From Eggerthellaceae bacterium (GTDB taxonomy: Bacteria > Actinomycetota > Coriobacteriia > Coriobacteriales > Eggerthellaceae): 64,000 nucleotides of DNA. The notes below the pieces were generated by a model, which searched no databases, was not told where the DNA came from, and saw only the letters and a program-made list of their open reading frames with translations. This document shows positions 62,238 to 64,000 of this stretch, piece after piece. A program made the position numbers and the translations under genes. The stretch lies in the NCBI GenBank assembly GCA_015062605.1, contig SUUI01000005.1, forward strand, positions 1 to 64,000. The letters run 5' to 3'. The first letter of the stretch is position 1. The number at the start of each line of letters is the position of its first letter.

Positions 62238-62536
62238 CTTTTCAAACAACGTTTGTGCAGGTCAGGAAATCACCTACTGAATGCGCAAGCGTTTTTTATT
62301 GCTTAAAAACCAAAATTGGGAGAATTCTGGGGTAATTAGCTTTGCATATCCGAGCAGACACCCTATCAGTCGCCGATTCTGCTCGTCCCCTTCTTCTTTG
62401 TCGCATGCTATATGCTCAGCTACCCCGATTGGGTTCTTATGTGTGCTAAGCCGTTTCCGCTGCAAAAACGGCTATCGGATACGCCAATGATTTCGGGTAG
62501 GAACGTAAACAATCTCGGCTTACGCCTAAATGCTGC
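62238..62536. other. Gene-free stretch after tRNA-Leu with two dyads
   Basis: About 300 bp in which I see no convincing gene on either strand. It contains a short stem CGCAAGCG followed by T6 (62287-62300), probably the tRNA terminator, a dyad CGAGCAGA / TCTGCTCG (62351-62385) with a pyrimidine tract behind it, and CCGTTT / AAACGG at ~62450-62472, which may end the minus-strand small gene. Confidence 0.45.
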
Positions 62537-62686
62537 TTACGATTCCTTTTCCCCTTCGTCTTTTTTGGCCTGCTCGGTATCAACTTTTTCAGCTTTTTCG
62601 GCATCCTTGGCGGCTTCTCTTGTTTTGTCGGCAGCTGAGTGTTGGATCTTCATGATACCTTTCACGATTTTCCCAGCCGTTCCCAT
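62537..62686 (-). CDS. 49-residue Lys/Ala/Glu-rich small protein
   Basis: ATG at 62686 with AGGAGG five nt upstream, TAA at 62537. The product starts MGTAGKIVKGIMKIQHSA and continues as a highly charged helix with repeated A-x-K/E pattern (REAAKDAEKAEK), ending GEKES. No family is recognised. The charge pattern suggests one long amphipathic helix, possibly nucleic-acid- or membrane-associated. The strong ribosome-binding site and clean charge pattern support a real gene despite the small size. Confidence 0.65.
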   Translation of the reverse strand: MGTAGKIVKGIMKIQHSAADKTREAAKDAEKAEKVDTEQAKKDEGEKES

Positions 62687-62809
62687 GATTGCCTCCTATT
62701 CACGCCTCTGTACAGAACCATCTGGCACAGCATCTAGCATAAAGCAGTTAGTCGTTCTCCTTCATTGTCAAAATGCTTGGTCTCTCCAAGCCTTGCCCAA
62801 CTGGCTTCT

Positions 62810-62819
62810 CCCCCCCCCC
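62810..62819. repeat. Homopolymeric C10 tract
   Basis: Ten consecutive C residues in the 264-bp region between the divergent small-protein gene and the lipoprotein gene. Such tracts are prone to length change by slippage. It lies ~124 bp upstream of the small gene and ~130 bp upstream of the lipoprotein gene, outside both reading frames. Confidence 0.6.
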
Positions 62820-62950
62820 TCAAATCGCAATGAGCACCCATGGACTTAGGCTTAGGTGACGCAGGTTTTTCGATACTCGCCTAGCTGCTCGTTTACAATA
62901 CAAAAGGACAGGATGCGCCACGCATCCGACGAAATGGGAGGAATGGGGTT

Positions 62951-63550
62951 ATGGGAAGAAGAGTCATCGTAGCGATTGCATTCGCTGCACTTGTGGCATT
63001 CGGTTTGTGTGCGTGCGGACAACAAAGCTCGTCCCCGCAATCACCTGTAGCGTTAAAGACGATGGCAGATGCCTTCTCAGTAAAAAGCAGCGAAGCCAGA
63101 TGGGTCTACGATGAATCTCGCTTCTTCTATGCCTTCAACAATAACGGCACATACACACGCGTCATCGTCGACCTTCCGGAAGGCATGAAAGAGAAACTGG
63201 ATGCAGCGAATTTCGATGAAACGAAAATCAAGGAGCTGCTCGCCTCTCTTCCGATTGCCAAGAGCGAGGTCTTAGCAGATGCAGCCACCGCCAAAAAGGA
63301 ACTTGACGCCCTCAAAGGAAAGACGGGGGCAGAAGTCACCGCTGCAGGTTATGCGATTATTAACCGCTCAGTAAACGGAAGTACAACCGATTGCATTGCA
63401 GAGAGAGAACCCCTTGCCTACCTGATTACGTTCGAAGGCCCCGCTGACAGGAATGCACCCAATCCCGTAGAATCCGTAAAAGACCTGAAGGTGAAATCAG
63501 CTGTCATCCAAGGCATATCCGCTAAAGCATTAGGAATCGGTGAAGAATAG
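62951..63550 (+). CDS. Putative lipoprotein of unknown function
   Basis: 199 residues. Lipoprotein signal with FGLCACGQQSS (Cys ~22), then a soluble domain of ~170 residues without recognised family. The region shows alternating short helices and strands; no catalytic motif is evident. It is exported and membrane-anchored. The start has GGGAGGAATGGGG upstream. A -10-like TACAAT lies at 62894-62899. Downstream are hairpins and the sstT gene. Confidence 0.75.
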   Translation: MGRRVIVAIAFAALVAFGLCACGQQSSSPQSPVALKTMADAFSVKSSEARWVYDESRFFYAFNNNGTYTRVIVDLPEGMKEKLDAANFDETKIKELLASLPIAKSEVLADAATAKKELDALKGKTGAEVTAAGYAIINRSVNGSTTDCIAEREPLAYLITFEGPADRNAPNPVESVKDLKVKSAVIQGISAKALGIGEE

Positions 63551-63639
63551 CTGTCGTTTAGCCCTTTCGATTTGTTTTTTGACAGACGCGGCATTGTTGC
63601 ATTAGCTGGGTTGTTGCGGTATGCTTCCTAGCCGTTACG

Positions 63640-63748
63640 CGAGTGTTAAAGCAAACTTTAAGCACTCGAAAATCCATGAATGAAAGAGCACTATGCGATA
63701 ACGTCACGCAATCAAGACAGGCCAAATGACACTTTGGCCTGTCTTGAT
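63640..63748 (+). promoter_or_regulatory. Tandem hairpins in the leader of sstT
   Basis: Hairpin 1: CGAGTG-TTAAAG / CTTTAA-GCACTCG (63640-63668) with one bulge. Hairpin 2: 16-bp perfect arms (63711-63726 and 63733-63748) with a 6-nt loop, followed by TTTTGG, only 27 bp before the sstT start. Hairpin 2 would act as a terminator for the lipoprotein gene or as an attenuator if sstT transcription begins upstream of it. No known riboswitch class fits. Confidence 0.6.
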
Positions 63749-63774
63749 TTTGGCGAAAGCATAAAGGGGAGAAA

Positions 63775-64000
63775 ATGAAAGACATCATCAACAAGTATAC
63801 CGAGATGAACCTTGTCATCCGCATCGTTATCGGCTTGATAGTCGGCATTGCTGTAGCGCTCGCGCTGCGACCGTTCATTATCACCGCTGACGGTTCTGAG
63901 CCAGCAGTCATCGCTGGCTTTATGGGAGGCGTTGTCAATGCGTTCGGCACGCTGTTCGTCGGCGCGCTGAAGGGCATCGCCCCTATCCTGGTTTTCTTCC
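63775..64000 (+). CDS. sstT: Serine/threonine:Na+ symporter SstT, N-terminal part
   Basis: 75 residues visible; the gene runs off the window end. It begins MKDIINKYTEMNLVIRIVIG, the first helix follows, then GGVVNAFGTLFVGALKGIAP, which matches SstT of the dicarboxylate/amino acid:cation symporter family. It imports Ser and Thr with Na+. AAAGGGGAG ribosome-binding site. Confidence 0.88.
   Translation, partial: MKDIINKYTEMNLVIRIVIGLIVGIAVALALRPFIITADGSEPAVIAGFMGGVVNAFGTLFVGALKGIAPILVFF

Overview
This 64 kb window comes from a bacterial chromosome of moderately high G+C. It carries two full-length leucine tRNAs and one valine tRNA, a fragment resembling an initiator tRNA, and about 60 protein genes, most of them on the minus strand in tightly packed runs. 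The gene content suggests an anaerobic actinobacterium of the class Coriobacteriia, probably close to the Eggerthellaceae. Supporting features are indolepyruvate:ferredoxin oxidoreductase with phenylacetate-CoA ligase, [NiFe]-hydrogenase maturation genes, a methyltransferase-type UroD-family protein, an NrdD-like mini-protein, BspA-type leucine-rich repeats, ChW repeats in a cell-wall amidase, and Gram-positive wall enzymes (LCP, MurT/GatD). This placement is an inference from family content; no rRNA or marker phylogeny was possible. No insertion sequence, prophage or CRISPR array is visible.

Layout. 1-7.5 kb: a CNNM/CorC-type membrane protein, an NrdD-like mini-gene behind an NrdR-box-like promoter, an ACT-domain protein, then a minus-strand run glmU(N-terminal part only)-prs-pth-MFS-exoA. 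7.8-11.6 kb: plus-strand genes for a hibernation factor, a UroD-family methyltransferase, a drug-efflux MFS protein and acyl carrier protein. 11.7-20.5 kb: aspS, a FeMo-cofactor-binding-family protein, a peptidoglycan-binding protein with a polyprenyl synthase, tRNA-Leu(UAA), a DivIC-like protein, thrC, a ModE-like regulator, tRNA-Val and a methyltransferase. 20.6-27.1 kb: a 1336-residue secreted amidase with twelve ChW repeats, a YugP-type membrane protease and hisS.

27.2-34.3 kb: two complete polar amino-acid ABC importers on either side of a LysR regulator. In each operon a strong hairpin separates the binding-protein gene from the permease gene, which would allow more binding protein than transporter. 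The second permease carries an unusual N-terminal extracytoplasmic domain. 34.3-52.8 kb: an almost unbroken minus-strand array. In transcription order it holds pgi, hypF-hypC-hypD, a three-gene LRR / VWA / MoxR-methyltransferase module, purE, iorA-iorB, a lipoprotein barnase with barstar, paaK and an LCP protein.

52.8-64 kb: a LytS/LytTR two-component pair, a TauE-family exporter, rsgA, an OB-fold-like protein with trkH and a previously unlisted 47-residue membrane peptide, a MurT-GatD fusion whose glutaminase nucleophile is replaced, tRNA-Leu(CAG), a small charged protein, a lipoprotein and the start of sstT.

The strongest candidates for something undescribed are: (i) the LRR-VWA-MoxR/methyltransferase module at 40845-47208; (ii) the MurT-GatD fusion with Cys-to-Asp at the glutaminase nucleophile; (iii) a surface-anchored barnase/barstar pair inside an aryl-pyruvate catabolic cluster; (iv) the exact 456-bp repeat triads in the amidase.
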